Of a DNA stretch of 43,572 nucleotides, positions 15,524-24,643 are shown piece by piece. Origin of the DNA: Chthoniobacteraceae bacterium. Its GTDB lineage: Bacteria > Verrucomicrobiota > Verrucomicrobiia > Chthoniobacterales > Chthoniobacteraceae. The notes beneath the pieces were generated by a model. The model saw only the letters and a program-made list of their open reading frames with translations. It ran no database searches and had not been told where the DNA came from. The first letter of the stretch is position 1; every line of letters starts with the position of its first letter. Both the position numbers and the translations under genes were made by a program. The DNA is taken from NCBI GenBank assembly GCA_947476045.1, contig CANJNZ010000035.1:1-43572 (forward strand), written 5' to 3'.

Positions 15524-18391
15524 CTACTTCGCGAAGTTCGGATGCTTCGGGTCGCCCATGGATTCAAGGAATGCCACGAGGTCGAGGATTTCATCTTCGG
15601 TGCAAGTGTTGAGCAGGCCGGGCGGCATGGCTGAAACTTTCGACAGTTCACGGGATTTGACTTCCGATTTGTTCACCGTTGCAGTGGTGGCGGCGTCAAA
15701 AGGATTGGTCATCACCACGACCTTGTCTGGTGACTCCTGTGCGATGCGGCCAGCGACGAGCTTGCCGTCGTTCAGCGTGAACATCGTGTTCATGTATTGC
15801 TCGGAGACGACTTTCGAGGGCTCGGTGATGGATTCCAAAATGTCCTGCCGCTTGAAGCGCGTGGTGACTGCGGTGAGGTCCGGGCCGACAGCGCCGCCCT
15901 GCTCGCCGAAGCGATGGCAAAGCACGCATTGCGCGGCTTCATAGGTCGCCTTTCCACGGGCGAAATCGCGACCTTTACCGACCTTGTCGAGCAACGGCTG
16001 GATGTCGGCAGTCTTCCAATCCTTTACGAATTTGCGCGGCTCGGCGGCGGGTTTCTCGGCGGGCTTCGGCTTGTTCAAGTCGGCGAGCGCGGCGAGTTCA
16101 GCGGGCGTCATCGAGGCTTTGGCTTCCTTGAGGATGTTTTTCACCAGATTTCCAAAGCTTGACCCGTTGTTGAAGTTGATGCCTGCATCCGTGAACCACT
16201 GCACGACATGCGCCGGATGCTGCGTCGAGCGACCGGTGCCCCACCACGCGAGATAGTCGCGGTGCAGTTCCTCGGTCCATCCCGACTTGATGTTCCGCAT
16301 CGCAACCGCGTAGGTGACTTGCTCTTCCTGAGTCGTCGCGGCCTTGAGCAGCGCGACTGTTTTCGCGACGGCGTTCGGGGCGTTCAGTGCGAGCAAAATC
16401 TGGCACAGCTCGCGATTGGCAAATTCTGTCTTTGCGGGATACAGCGGATCCACGTCGGCGATCACTTGCTTTGCGACATCGCCAGTCGGCACGCCCTGCC
16501 TTGCGATGGAAACTTCGAGCACGCGCAGTTTATTGAGCACCTGTTCCTCCGTGAGCTTTGCAAAAGGGAATGCTGTGAGTGCTTTGACGATCGCAGGCTG
16601 TGTGTCTGCGGCTCCCAGTCGTGCGAGCGCGAGCAGCGCGGTGAACGCGGCATCGGGTTGCTTTTCCGCGAGCGCCTTCTCCTGCCACTCGGCGACTGGA
16701 TTGCGCTCGATGGCCATGCGCGCGGCGTAGCGGATGAAACGGTCGGGGCTGCGCAGATGCGGCCACGCGAATGTGACGGTCGCAGGGTCTTCCTTGACAT
16801 TGAACGCCTCCAGCTTGCGGCGCAGCTCGCGCGCTTCGCTGCCATCTTTGTCGTGAAGCTTCGCGGCCGCGAGTGGTGCGGCGGCATCTTTCCCCGTGTA
16901 GGTCACGCGGTAGAGATCGGCCTGAGTGCTGCGTCCGCCCGTGGTGAAATACATGGAGCCATCATCGCCGATCAGCACGTCGGTGAGATTGAGCGGCGTC
17001 TTGCCCGACTTGGCTTTCAGTGATTTCGGCGCGACGAAATTTTCCCAAGTGCCTTTGTAGCCTGCACCATCGGGCGTCAGGTGGACGGCGATCAAACGCC
17101 CGTAAGTCCAATCGCAAATGTAGAAAGCCTTTTGGTATTTCACGGGGAATTTCGCGCCCGTGCCAAAGTCCACGCCGGTCGGGCAGCCGAGGCCGATGTT
17201 CACCGAGGCCGGCAGGCTGTCTGCGTAATACTCCGGCCACTTCGCGCCGCCTTCATGGAAACCATGGTCGCCGCCGCGCACTGCTTGAAAGACGCGCACA
17301 GGCCGATACCACGGAGCGCCCCAGTCCCACTCCATGTCGCTGTCGAAACCGAACAGCTCTCCGTCTGCATTGAAGGCGATATCGTAGTTGTTGCGCTGCC
17401 CCGCCGAGAACAACTCCGCATTTTTTCCGTCGAGATCCATGCGCACTACGTAGCCGCCCGGTGGCTTGTTACCCGCGCCGAAGCCATTGCCGTCCTCGAT
17501 GCGCTTGAGCGCGAGGTCGTCCCCGTAGTTGCGGTGCGGCGAACTCGGCACGAGATCCTTCGGCACGCCGGTGAAGTTGCCATTCACTGCGTAGAGCATT
17601 TTATCTGCGCCCAGCACGAGACCATGCGCGCCGTGTTCGCCCGAGCCGCCCTGCCACTCGCGCAGAAACTCCACGTCATCGAAACTGTCGTCGCCCTTCG
17701 TATCCTTGCAGCGATATAGCGCGAAGCCGCGACTGCCGTTGCCGCTGATGTAAAGCACGTCGCCGACGAAAAGCATTCCCATCGTCTCGCTCACCGGGAT
17801 GTGCAGGATTTCCTCCTTCACGCTTTTCCCGTCCTTGACCGTCACACGTGTGATTGGCTGTCCGTGCTGTCCGCCGAGCAGCAGACGCCCCTTCGGATCC
17901 TTCGCCATGCAAATCCACGAACCATTTTTCACTCCGCTCGCATTCGCCCGCAGCACGTGCTCGATTTTGAAACCCGGAAGCGTGTCCAGAACTTCGCCGG
18001 GATTTTCCGTGAGCGTGCTCGTAGGTGCTGCCGCCTTCGAGCCATCCGCCGCTCCGTAGATAGCCTTTAAAATGACGAGCTTCTGCCCAGCAGGTGCCGC
18101 GATCTCAATCTTTCCGCCCTCCGCAGCATCGCGCGAAAGTTTCTCCGCCCCGATGGTGTATTCGACGCGCAATTTCTTTGGCACGCCCAGCGCTGTATCG
18201 CCGAATTTGTCATTGCTCGCCGTGATGGAAAGCTTCCCGTCCTGCACCGCAGCGGCGACCGTCGCCGTCACATCCGTCGGGTCCTTCGCGGCGAAAGCAA
18301 AATCCAGCGTGACAAAACAACCAACTGCAAGTGCCAGTATCGAAGTCTTGAAACGAAACATGGAGAGGGAGCGGAGTGTGTGATTTTTCAT
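15524..18391 (-). CDS. PVC-type secreted dehydrogenase with HEAT-like repeats and CxxCH haem domain
   Basis: 955 residues from the ATG at 18391 (MKNHTLRSLS). An ATG at 18361 (MFRFKTSIL) or one further upstream is also possible. A signal peptide ends near AFAA. A bacterial beta domain is followed by a six-bladed propeller of the putative membrane-bound dehydrogenase type known from Pirellula and Verrucomicrobia, containing GNGSRGFALYR, GEHGAHGL, DMEWDWG and PTGVDFG. Helical HEAT-like repeats follow (about 560-720). A c-type haem domain at the C-terminus has CVLCH (C822-H826) and GPDLTAV, then the MPPGLLN motif with a Met that could be the distal ligand. Probably a periplasmic oxidoreductase of unknown substrate. 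It is divergent from a five-haem protein, suggesting a shared electron pathway. Confidence 0.93.
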   Translation of the reverse strand: MKNHTLRSLSMFRFKTSILALAVGCFVTLDFAFAAKDPTDVTATVAAAVQDGKLSITASNDKFGDTALGVPKKLRVEYTIGAEKLSRDAAEGGKIEIAAPAGQKLVILKAIYGAADGSKAAAPTSTLTENPGEVLDTLPGFKIEHVLRANASGVKNGSWICMAKDPKGRLLLGGQHGQPITRVTVKDGKSVKEEILHIPVSETMGMLFVGDVLYISGNGSRGFALYRCKDTKGDDSFDDVEFLREWQGGSGEHGAHGLVLGADKMLYAVNGNFTGVPKDLVPSSPHRNYGDDLALKRIEDGNGFGAGNKPPGGYVVRMDLDGKNAELFSAGQRNNYDIAFNADGELFGFDSDMEWDWGAPWYRPVRVFQAVRGGDHGFHEGGAKWPEYYADSLPASVNIGLGCPTGVDFGTGAKFPVKYQKAFYICDWTYGRLIAVHLTPDGAGYKGTWENFVAPKSLKAKSGKTPLNLTDVLIGDDGSMYFTTGGRSTQADLYRVTYTGKDAAAPLAAAKLHDKDGSEARELRRKLEAFNVKEDPATVTFAWPHLRSPDRFIRYAARMAIERNPVAEWQEKALAEKQPDAAFTALLALARLGAADTQPAIVKALTAFPFAKLTEEQVLNKLRVLEVSIARQGVPTGDVAKQVIADVDPLYPAKTEFANRELCQILLALNAPNAVAKTVALLKAATTQEEQVTYAVAMRNIKSGWTEELHRDYLAWWGTGRSTQHPAHVVQWFTDAGINFNNGSSFGNLVKNILKEAKASMTPAELAALADLNKPKPAEKPAAEPRKFVKDWKTADIQPLLDKVGKGRDFARGKATYEAAQCVLCHRFGEQGGAVGPDLTAVTTRFKRQDILESITEPSKVVSEQYMNTMFTLNDGKLVAGRIAQESPDKVVVMTNPFDAATTATVNKSEVKSRELSKVSAMPPGLLNTCTEDEILDLVAFLESMGDPKHPNFAK

Positions 18392-18621
18392 GGGCGTGAT
18401 CTGCGGATGAGTTGGTTGGGAGATGTTCATTGAGTTGTGTAAATGGATCGGCGGTTCATTCATTTGAGGATTTAAATCGCGAAGTTGTCGAACAAGTTGT
18501 CGCTGTAGAGACCAGAATCCCGATTATTATTCCTCAATTTGAATGGGTAGATGATTTCGCGCTTTCTCTTCAACTTTGACTGTGGAGAGTGCGCCGTGCG
18601 CCAAAGTAATCTGTAGAAATC
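18392..18621. other. Divergent intergenic region between two cytochrome-like genes
   Basis: This 230-bp region separates the two divergent CxxCH genes and must hold promoters for both. TTGACT at 18576 on the plus strand is a fair -35, but no convincing -10 lies at the right spacing. If the minus-strand gene starts further upstream, the region shrinks to about 158 bp. Confidence 0.4.
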
Positions 18622-21312
18622 ATGTCGAAAAAAACCACGCCGCACACTCTCGCAGTCATGCTGCTGCTCAGCGCCGTATCGCTGGTAGTTGCGGAGCCGA
18701 TGGTTGCTGGCGTTACATCGAGCAAGCTTGAACCGGAGATGAAGGGATTGGTGTTGGTTGAGGAGTTGAATTGCGCAGCTTGTCATGCGGGCGATGCGTC
18801 GCTCGCCGCACGCTCGAAGAAAGCGCCACGACTTGCCGATGTCGGTTCACGCGTGAATCCCGCTTACATGGAAGCGTTCATCGGCAATCCCCACAGCATC
18901 AAGCCCGGCACGACGATGCCGGATTTGCTGGGGCGATTGGGCGATGTGGAAAGGAAAGAAACCGCGACTGCGCTCACGCACTTTTTACTTTCACTGAAAA
19001 AGAACGACTTCGCTTTGCAGCCGCCGGATACCGTGGCGGCGGAGCACGGAAAGCGGTTGTTTCATTCGCGAGGATGCGCAGCGTGTCACTCGCCACGTGA
19101 CGAGAAAGGATTGGAGACACTCGCGAAAACTTCAGTGCCGTTGGGGGCGCTGGAGAAAAAATACAGCTTCAGGAGCCTCGTTGATTTTCTGCGCCAGCCG
19201 CACACGAGCAGGCCGTCGGGAAGAATGCCGGATTTGCGTTTGGGCGGGCAGGATGTGGAGCGCATCGCGCACTACCTTTTGCAAAATATACGCGTGCCGG
19301 GCTCGCTGAATTACACGCTTTATCGCGGGCAGGTGTGGGAGGGACTAGATAGCGACAAGGTGACGGCGGAGCGGGCCGACCATGTGAAGGATTTTGACTT
19401 GGAGAGTCTGGGCAAGCCCCAGCATCACTCGGCGATTCGCTACGATGGCTGGGTGAACACAGCAAACGCCGGGCGTTACACGTTTTTCCTGAAAATGAAC
19501 GGCGGTTCGTTGCTGGTGGATGGGAAATCAATCATCCAACAAGAACCGAGCGACCGGCGTGGCGTGAAGGAACTGGAAGGCGCCGCCGAACTCGCAGCAG
19601 GCTGGCATAAACTACAGCTCACATATTTTCACACCGGGCACGATCCGAAGTTCACATGCGAAATGGCAGGGCCGCAGTTTGCGCGCGGGCCGATTCCCTC
19701 GGCGATGCTTTCGGTTTCCGACAAACCCATCGCGCCCTTCGAGTCTTGGAAAGTGGACGCCGAACTCGCTGCGCGTGGACGCGGGCAGTTCGCAAAACTC
19801 GGCTGCGCGAATTGCCACGACGATCTGAAAGTTCCCGCCACGTCCGCCATCGCATTTGCGAAGCTCGACGCGACTCGCGGATGTCTCAGCGGAGCCGTCG
19901 GCGCGTGGCCTCGCTTCGATCTCACAGCGGAGCAGCGCGCATGGATCACGAAGGCGCTGCCCATCGCTGAAAAGCCGCAGCTCGACGACAAACAGCAAAT
20001 CGCCAAGACGCTCGTCACTTTCAACTGCATCGCCTGCCACGAACGCACCGGCCTTGGTGGAATCGCCCCGGAGCGCAATGCGCTCTTCACCGGCACGCAA
20101 CCGGGCCTTGGCGATCAGGGCCGTATTCCGCCGCCGCTCTCGCACGTCGGCGCAAAGTTGAAGCCCGAGTGGATTGCGGAGGTTCTGCTGCACGGCAAAC
20201 GCCAGCGCGATTATGTGGACGCGGCGATGCCGCAATTTGGCGAGGCCAAGGTCGGGCACCTCGTGGAATTATTTGGAAAAGTGGATCAACTCGAAACCGT
20301 CGTGTTGCCGAAAGTCGCGAACATTCAGGAATCCAAAGCCGCAGGCTACGAAATGATCGGCACCAATGGATTGAGCTGCATCGCGTGTCACGAATTCAAC
20401 GGACAGAAATCCGGCGAGATGAGCGCGCTGGACATCGGGCGCGTGACCGAGCGGCTCCAGAAAAACTGGTTCGCGCTCTACATGCGCCAGCCGTCGCGCT
20501 TTCACCCCACGGTCATCATGCCGAGCTTCTGGCCTGATGGAAAATCCACGCGCCCGGCCATTCTCGGTGGCGACACCGCGCAGCAAATCGAAGCATTGTG
20601 GACTTATCTCGAAGACGGCATCCGCGCGAAGAAACCAGCCGGGCTTTCACGACAGTCCAACGAACTGCGTGTGGGAGATACCACGGAGCTTTGCCGCGGT
20701 CGCAGTCCCGCAGGCTACCGCGGAATCGGCGTCGGCTATCCCGAACGCATCAATCTCGCATTTGATTCCGGTGAAATGACGCTGCGTCAAATTTGGAAAG
20801 GCGATTTTGCAAACGTGGATATGGGTTCATTTCATCCGCGAGGCACAGACGCGATTTCGTTTCCGCCCGGCATTCCATTTCACCGTCTGCCTTCGCTCGA
20901 CGACAACTGGCCCTACAAAAGCAAAACCAATCACGCATTCCCGCAGGACCACGGATACCAGTTTCGTGGCTACCATCTCGACGCCGCGCGCAGACCGACT
21001 TTTCTCTACCACTACGGCGAAATCGCGGTGGAGGATTTCTTCGAGGACGTGCGTGACAAGGACGGTAAAGCTTACTTCAAACGCATACTCCGTTTCGATA
21101 CGCCAGCCGCGCAAACAGCGTTCTATTTCCGCGCCGCCGCTGGCAAAAATATCAGCGCACAATCCGAGCGCACATTCACAGCGGACAGTCTCCAACTCCG
21201 CATCACCAGCGACCATAAGGGGATCATCCGCGAAGGTGAAAACGGTGACGTGCTCATCCCGCTAACACTACCCAAAGGCCGCTCCACGCTTACATTGGAG
21301 TATCATTGGTAG
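18622..21312 (+). CDS. Secreted five-haem c-type cytochrome with PA14-like insert
   Basis: 896 residues with a signal peptide (cleavage near VVAE). Five CxxCH sites are visible: C51 (CAACH), C152 (CAACH), C395 (CANCH), C469 (CIACH) and C586 (CIACH). Each begins a small cytochrome-c-like domain, several with downstream MPDL or MPSF motifs that could supply the axial Met. Between haems 2 and 3 (about 225-360), IRYDGWVNTANAGRYTFFLKM and LLVDGK form a PA14-like beta-barrel, a carbohydrate-binding module in many secreted proteins. The C-terminal 200 residues form a beta-rich domain without haem. A role in extracytoplasmic electron transfer tied to a substrate-binding module is likely from the architecture, but the partner and substrate are not known. 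It is paired divergently with the single-haem dehydrogenase. Confidence 0.92.
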   Translation: MSKKTTPHTLAVMLLLSAVSLVVAEPMVAGVTSSKLEPEMKGLVLVEELNCAACHAGDASLAARSKKAPRLADVGSRVNPAYMEAFIGNPHSIKPGTTMPDLLGRLGDVERKETATALTHFLLSLKKNDFALQPPDTVAAEHGKRLFHSRGCAACHSPRDEKGLETLAKTSVPLGALEKKYSFRSLVDFLRQPHTSRPSGRMPDLRLGGQDVERIAHYLLQNIRVPGSLNYTLYRGQVWEGLDSDKVTAERADHVKDFDLESLGKPQHHSAIRYDGWVNTANAGRYTFFLKMNGGSLLVDGKSIIQQEPSDRRGVKELEGAAELAAGWHKLQLTYFHTGHDPKFTCEMAGPQFARGPIPSAMLSVSDKPIAPFESWKVDAELAARGRGQFAKLGCANCHDDLKVPATSAIAFAKLDATRGCLSGAVGAWPRFDLTAEQRAWITKALPIAEKPQLDDKQQIAKTLVTFNCIACHERTGLGGIAPERNALFTGTQPGLGDQGRIPPPLSHVGAKLKPEWIAEVLLHGKRQRDYVDAAMPQFGEAKVGHLVELFGKVDQLETVVLPKVANIQESKAAGYEMIGTNGLSCIACHEFNGQKSGEMSALDIGRVTERLQKNWFALYMRQPSRFHPTVIMPSFWPDGKSTRPAILGGDTAQQIEALWTYLEDGIRAKKPAGLSRQSNELRVGDTTELCRGRSPAGYRGIGVGYPERINLAFDSGEMTLRQIWKGDFANVDMGSFHPRGTDAISFPPGIPFHRLPSLDDNWPYKSKTNHAFPQDHGYQFRGYHLDAARRPTFLYHYGEIAVEDFFEDVRDKDGKAYFKRILRFDTPAAQTAFYFRAAAGKNISAQSERTFTADSLQLRITSDHKGIIREGENGDVLIPLTLPKGRSTLTLEYHW

Positions 21313-21436
21313 TTCGGCGCTTGGCGTAACAGCGCTTTGCCGGTGAGGGCCAATGTCATTCAACTGCCGTGCCGTTACCTGTTTGTTGCATTCACACTCT
21401 TGGTGCTTCGTCTTTAGTCAGTCATTTTCATTGAGC

Positions 21437-22339
21437 ATGAGTTGCTTCAGATTCCCACTCGTTTTCCTAGCAAGCTTGGCGGCTGGTTTTCTCGGCATTG
21501 GGTGTGAAAGAAAGCCTGTAGCAACATCACTACCGCCATCTAAAGCAGTGGCAATCGTTGGCTCTGATTCGATGGTAAATGTCGTGCAAGCGCTTGCGGA
21601 AACCGCATCAAACAAACATCAAGGTATCCTCTATGAAGTAAGCGGTAGTGGTTCTGGAATTGGGTTTGCGGCCCTTCGCCAAGGGAGTGCTGACATTGCA
21701 ATGGCGAACCGGAAGATTACCGATGAGGAACGAACGGCAATTCGTGAAGCACGCGGAAAGGAGCCCGTGGAGCATCATATCGGTTGGAATGCCACGGCGA
21801 TTTGGGTCAACTCCGCAAACTCGATTGAGGAAATATCCCTCCGCGATCTATTCGAGATATTTGCCGACGAAGGTCGCTACAACGACTGGAGTCAGGTGGG
21901 TGCCAGTGGGAGAGGTGCTATTCTTCCCGTAATAAGAGACTCTTGCAGTGGAATCCGTGACGGCTTCCGTGAGGCTGTGATGAAGAGGACTTTGCCATCG
22001 AAAGGATACTATGACTACCGACCAATGCGCAGCGTTATTGGCTCACAGGAGGTCGTGAAATTCTGCGCCCATACTGCTGAGGGCATTGGCTATTCATCCA
22101 TTGGATATTCTGCGCCCGGAGCAAAGAATCTAAAGGTATCCCGCGCCTCTGGTGAAAAGGCGTTTGCGCCGACTCGTGAGAATATTCTGGCAGGGACTTA
22201 TCCTCTGATCTCGAAGCTTCATTTTTACACAGTCGGCGACCCGGATGGACCTTTGAAAGAGTTCATTGATTTCGTGCGCAGTAAAGAAGTTCGTAAGGTA
22301 ATCGAACAATCAGGGATGATTGCTGCCGACTCGCTGTAA
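21437..22339 (+). CDS. PstS-like phosphate-binding lipoprotein, solitary
   Basis: 300 residues from the ATG at 21437. A frame extension to 21353 has no signal-like start, whereas MSCFRFPLVFLASLAAGFLGIGC is a good lipoprotein signal with C23 as the probable lipidated residue (imperfect lipobox). The mature part matches the phosphate ABC transporter binding-protein fold: IVGSDSMVNVVQALA, SGSGSGIGFAALRQGSADIAMANR, EEISLRDLFEIFADE, and RDSCSGIRDGFREAV near the ligand loop. It would bind phosphate or a similar oxyanion in the periplasm. No pstC, pstA, pstB or phoU lies nearby, and the phoBR pair is 14 kb away, so it is an orphan here. It is followed 90 bp later by a prolyl oligopeptidase. Confidence 0.87.
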   Translation: MSCFRFPLVFLASLAAGFLGIGCERKPVATSLPPSKAVAIVGSDSMVNVVQALAETASNKHQGILYEVSGSGSGIGFAALRQGSADIAMANRKITDEERTAIREARGKEPVEHHIGWNATAIWVNSANSIEEISLRDLFEIFADEGRYNDWSQVGASGRGAILPVIRDSCSGIRDGFREAVMKRTLPSKGYYDYRPMRSVIGSQEVVKFCAHTAEGIGYSSIGYSAPGAKNLKVSRASGEKAFAPTRENILAGTYPLISKLHFYTVGDPDGPLKEFIDFVRSKEVRKVIEQSGMIAADSL

Positions 22340-22429
22340 CTCGATCCGCTTACCATCACATCACTGGGCTCGTGGTTTTGATTTCTCGACCGCATGTGCT
22401 GCCGGACTTTAGGGTGAGTGTTAACTCCA

Positions 22430-24610
22430 ATGATCCGCTTTAGCTCCATCATTGCCCTGCAAATTCTCTTCATGCCCATCGCTTCCGCTGCTCCGCAAAC
22501 TGCAACGAAACCCGTCACTGACGAGTATCACGGCGTAAAAGTCGTGGATGAATATCGCTGGCTGGAGGAAGCGGGATCGCCAGCGGTGAAAGCATGGACA
22601 GATGCTCAGAACAAACACTCACGAGCCTGGCTCGATGCGCGGGCGGAGCGGGTGGAGATCGAGGCGAAGCTTACGGCGCTTTATGCAAAAGACACGCCGT
22701 CGCACAGCGGTCTCGTGTCGCGTCCGGGCCGGCCTTTTGCGCTGAAGTTTCAGCCTCCGAAGCAGCAGCGGTTGCTCGTTACGCTCACTTCGGCGGACGA
22801 TCTTGCCTCGGAGAAAGTAGTGCTCGATCCGAATGAGATCGAGCCGAAGGGTCAGGTCGCGATGGATTGGTTCGTGCCGTCGCCCGATGGAAAATTGATC
22901 GCGGTTTGTCTTTCCGAACACGGCAGCGAGGAAGGCACGTTGCACTTTTACCGGACGGAAAACGGAGAGCATCTGCCCGACAGGATCGCCCGTGTGCAAT
23001 ATCCCACCGGCGGCGGCAGCGTGGCGTGGACGCCCGATGGCAAGGCGGTTTTCTACACCCGCTATCCGCACAAGGGCGAAAGACCCGATGCCGATCTGAA
23101 TTTCTTTCAGCAGATCTATTTTCACAAACTCGGCAGGCCCGAGAGTGATGACAAATACTCCGCTGGCCGTGACTTTCCGCGCATCGCTGAGATCGATCTC
23201 GATTCCTCCCGCGACGGGCGCTGGCTGACCGCGACTGTGGCAAATGGCGACGGCGGTGAATATGCGCACTACGTGCTCGATACGAAAGACGGCGACGGTG
23301 CGAAGTGGCGGCAGATTACGCGTTTCGAGGACGGTGTGAAACGCGTGGCAATCGGATGTGACGGCGCGACTCTCTATTTGCGTTCAGTGAAAGATGCGCC
23401 GCGCGGGAAAATTCTCCGCATGACGCTCGACGCATCGAAGACACTTGCAGATGCGGAGGTGCTCGTGCCCGAGGGCGACGGCGTGATGGAGGGCATGACG
23501 CTGACGGCAAATTACCTTTTCATTTCCGAACTCGTCGGCGGTCCGTCGCGAATTCAGTTCGTCGAATTATCGAAAAAAGGGGCCGCCGGCCATCTGCGCA
23601 CAACGAAGGATGCGACCGGTGCGGATATGACGGGCATAGGCCAGATTCTCGCGCTGGAAGACCGCCCGGGCGATGACCGCATTCTTTTCCGCCAGATGAG
23701 CTACACCGAACCATCTGCGTGCTACATCTACGATCCCGCCGCGAAGGATGATGCGGAGAAAGTGAAAAAGACCGCGCTTTTCAACACCTCGCCTGTGGAC
23801 TTCAGCGATATTGAAGCGGTGCGCGAATTTGCCATCAGCAAGGACGGCACACGCGTCCCCGTGAACATCCTGCGCCGCAAAGGCACGAAGCTCGACGGCA
23901 ACAATCCCACGCTTCTTTACGCCTACGGCGGCTACGGCATCAGCATGAGACCGGGCTTTAACTTCGAGCATCGTCTGTGGTTCGACCGCGGCGGTATCTA
24001 CGTCGTCGCCAATATCCGCGGCGGTGGCGAATACGGCGAGGAGTGGCATCTCGCGGGCAACCTCACGAAAAAGCAAAACGTGTTCGACGATTTCGCGGCG
24101 TGCTCGAAACACCTCATCGCCCGTGGATACACGCGCTCCGAAAAACTCGCCGTCGAAGGCGGCAGCAACGGCGGTCTGCTCATGGGCGCATTCCTCACGC
24201 AAAACCCCGGACTCGCCCGCGCCGTCGTCGCGCACGTCGGCATCTACGATATGCTTCGCGTCGAACTCGATCCCAACGGCGCGTTCAACGTAACCGAATT
24301 CGGCACCGTCAAAGACCCTGCACAATTCCGGGCACTCCACGCCTACTCGCCATTCCACAGCGTAAAGGACGGCACCAAATACCCCGCCGTGTTCTTCCTC
24401 GCCGGCGAAACCGACGGACGTGTGAACCCTGCGCATTCGCGGAAAATGACCGCGCGTTTGCAATCAGCCACCGCATCTGAAAATCCGATCCTCGTCCGAC
24501 TGAGTTCCTCATCCGGTCACGGAATGGGCACCGCTCTCACCGAAAAAATCGCACAGAAAGCCGACGTCCTCGCGTTCCTCTTCGACCAGCTCGGGATGTC
24601 TGCAAAGTAA
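22430..24610 (+). CDS. Prolyl oligopeptidase family serine peptidase
   Basis: 726 residues. The ATG at 22430 gives a signal peptide (MIRFSSIIALQILFMPIASA); a GTG four codons upstream is less likely. It cleaves short peptides after proline, here probably in the periplasm. The family front helix region (YHGVKVVDEYRWLEE) is followed by a seven-bladed propeller (about 70-430) and an alpha/beta-hydrolase domain. The catalytic triad is S579 in EGGSNGGLLM, D662 in GETDGRVNP and H697 in SSGHGMG. YGGYGISMRPGF and GGGEYGEEWH are family hallmarks. Length is typical of S9A enzymes. It heads a tight run with the propeller gene (33 bp later) and the ThuA-like gene. Confidence 0.96.
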   Translation: MIRFSSIIALQILFMPIASAAPQTATKPVTDEYHGVKVVDEYRWLEEAGSPAVKAWTDAQNKHSRAWLDARAERVEIEAKLTALYAKDTPSHSGLVSRPGRPFALKFQPPKQQRLLVTLTSADDLASEKVVLDPNEIEPKGQVAMDWFVPSPDGKLIAVCLSEHGSEEGTLHFYRTENGEHLPDRIARVQYPTGGGSVAWTPDGKAVFYTRYPHKGERPDADLNFFQQIYFHKLGRPESDDKYSAGRDFPRIAEIDLDSSRDGRWLTATVANGDGGEYAHYVLDTKDGDGAKWRQITRFEDGVKRVAIGCDGATLYLRSVKDAPRGKILRMTLDASKTLADAEVLVPEGDGVMEGMTLTANYLFISELVGGPSRIQFVELSKKGAAGHLRTTKDATGADMTGIGQILALEDRPGDDRILFRQMSYTEPSACYIYDPAAKDDAEKVKKTALFNTSPVDFSDIEAVREFAISKDGTRVPVNILRRKGTKLDGNNPTLLYAYGGYGISMRPGFNFEHRLWFDRGGIYVVANIRGGGEYGEEWHLAGNLTKKQNVFDDFAACSKHLIARGYTRSEKLAVEGGSNGGLLMGAFLTQNPGLARAVVAHVGIYDMLRVELDPNGAFNVTEFGTVKDPAQFRALHAYSPFHSVKDGTKYPAVFFLAGETDGRVNPAHSRKMTARLQSATASENPILVRLSSSSGHGMGTALTEKIAQKADVLAFLFDQLGMSAK

Positions 24611-24643
24611 ACTCATACCCGCTGTTTTCGCACCGCATAGAAA

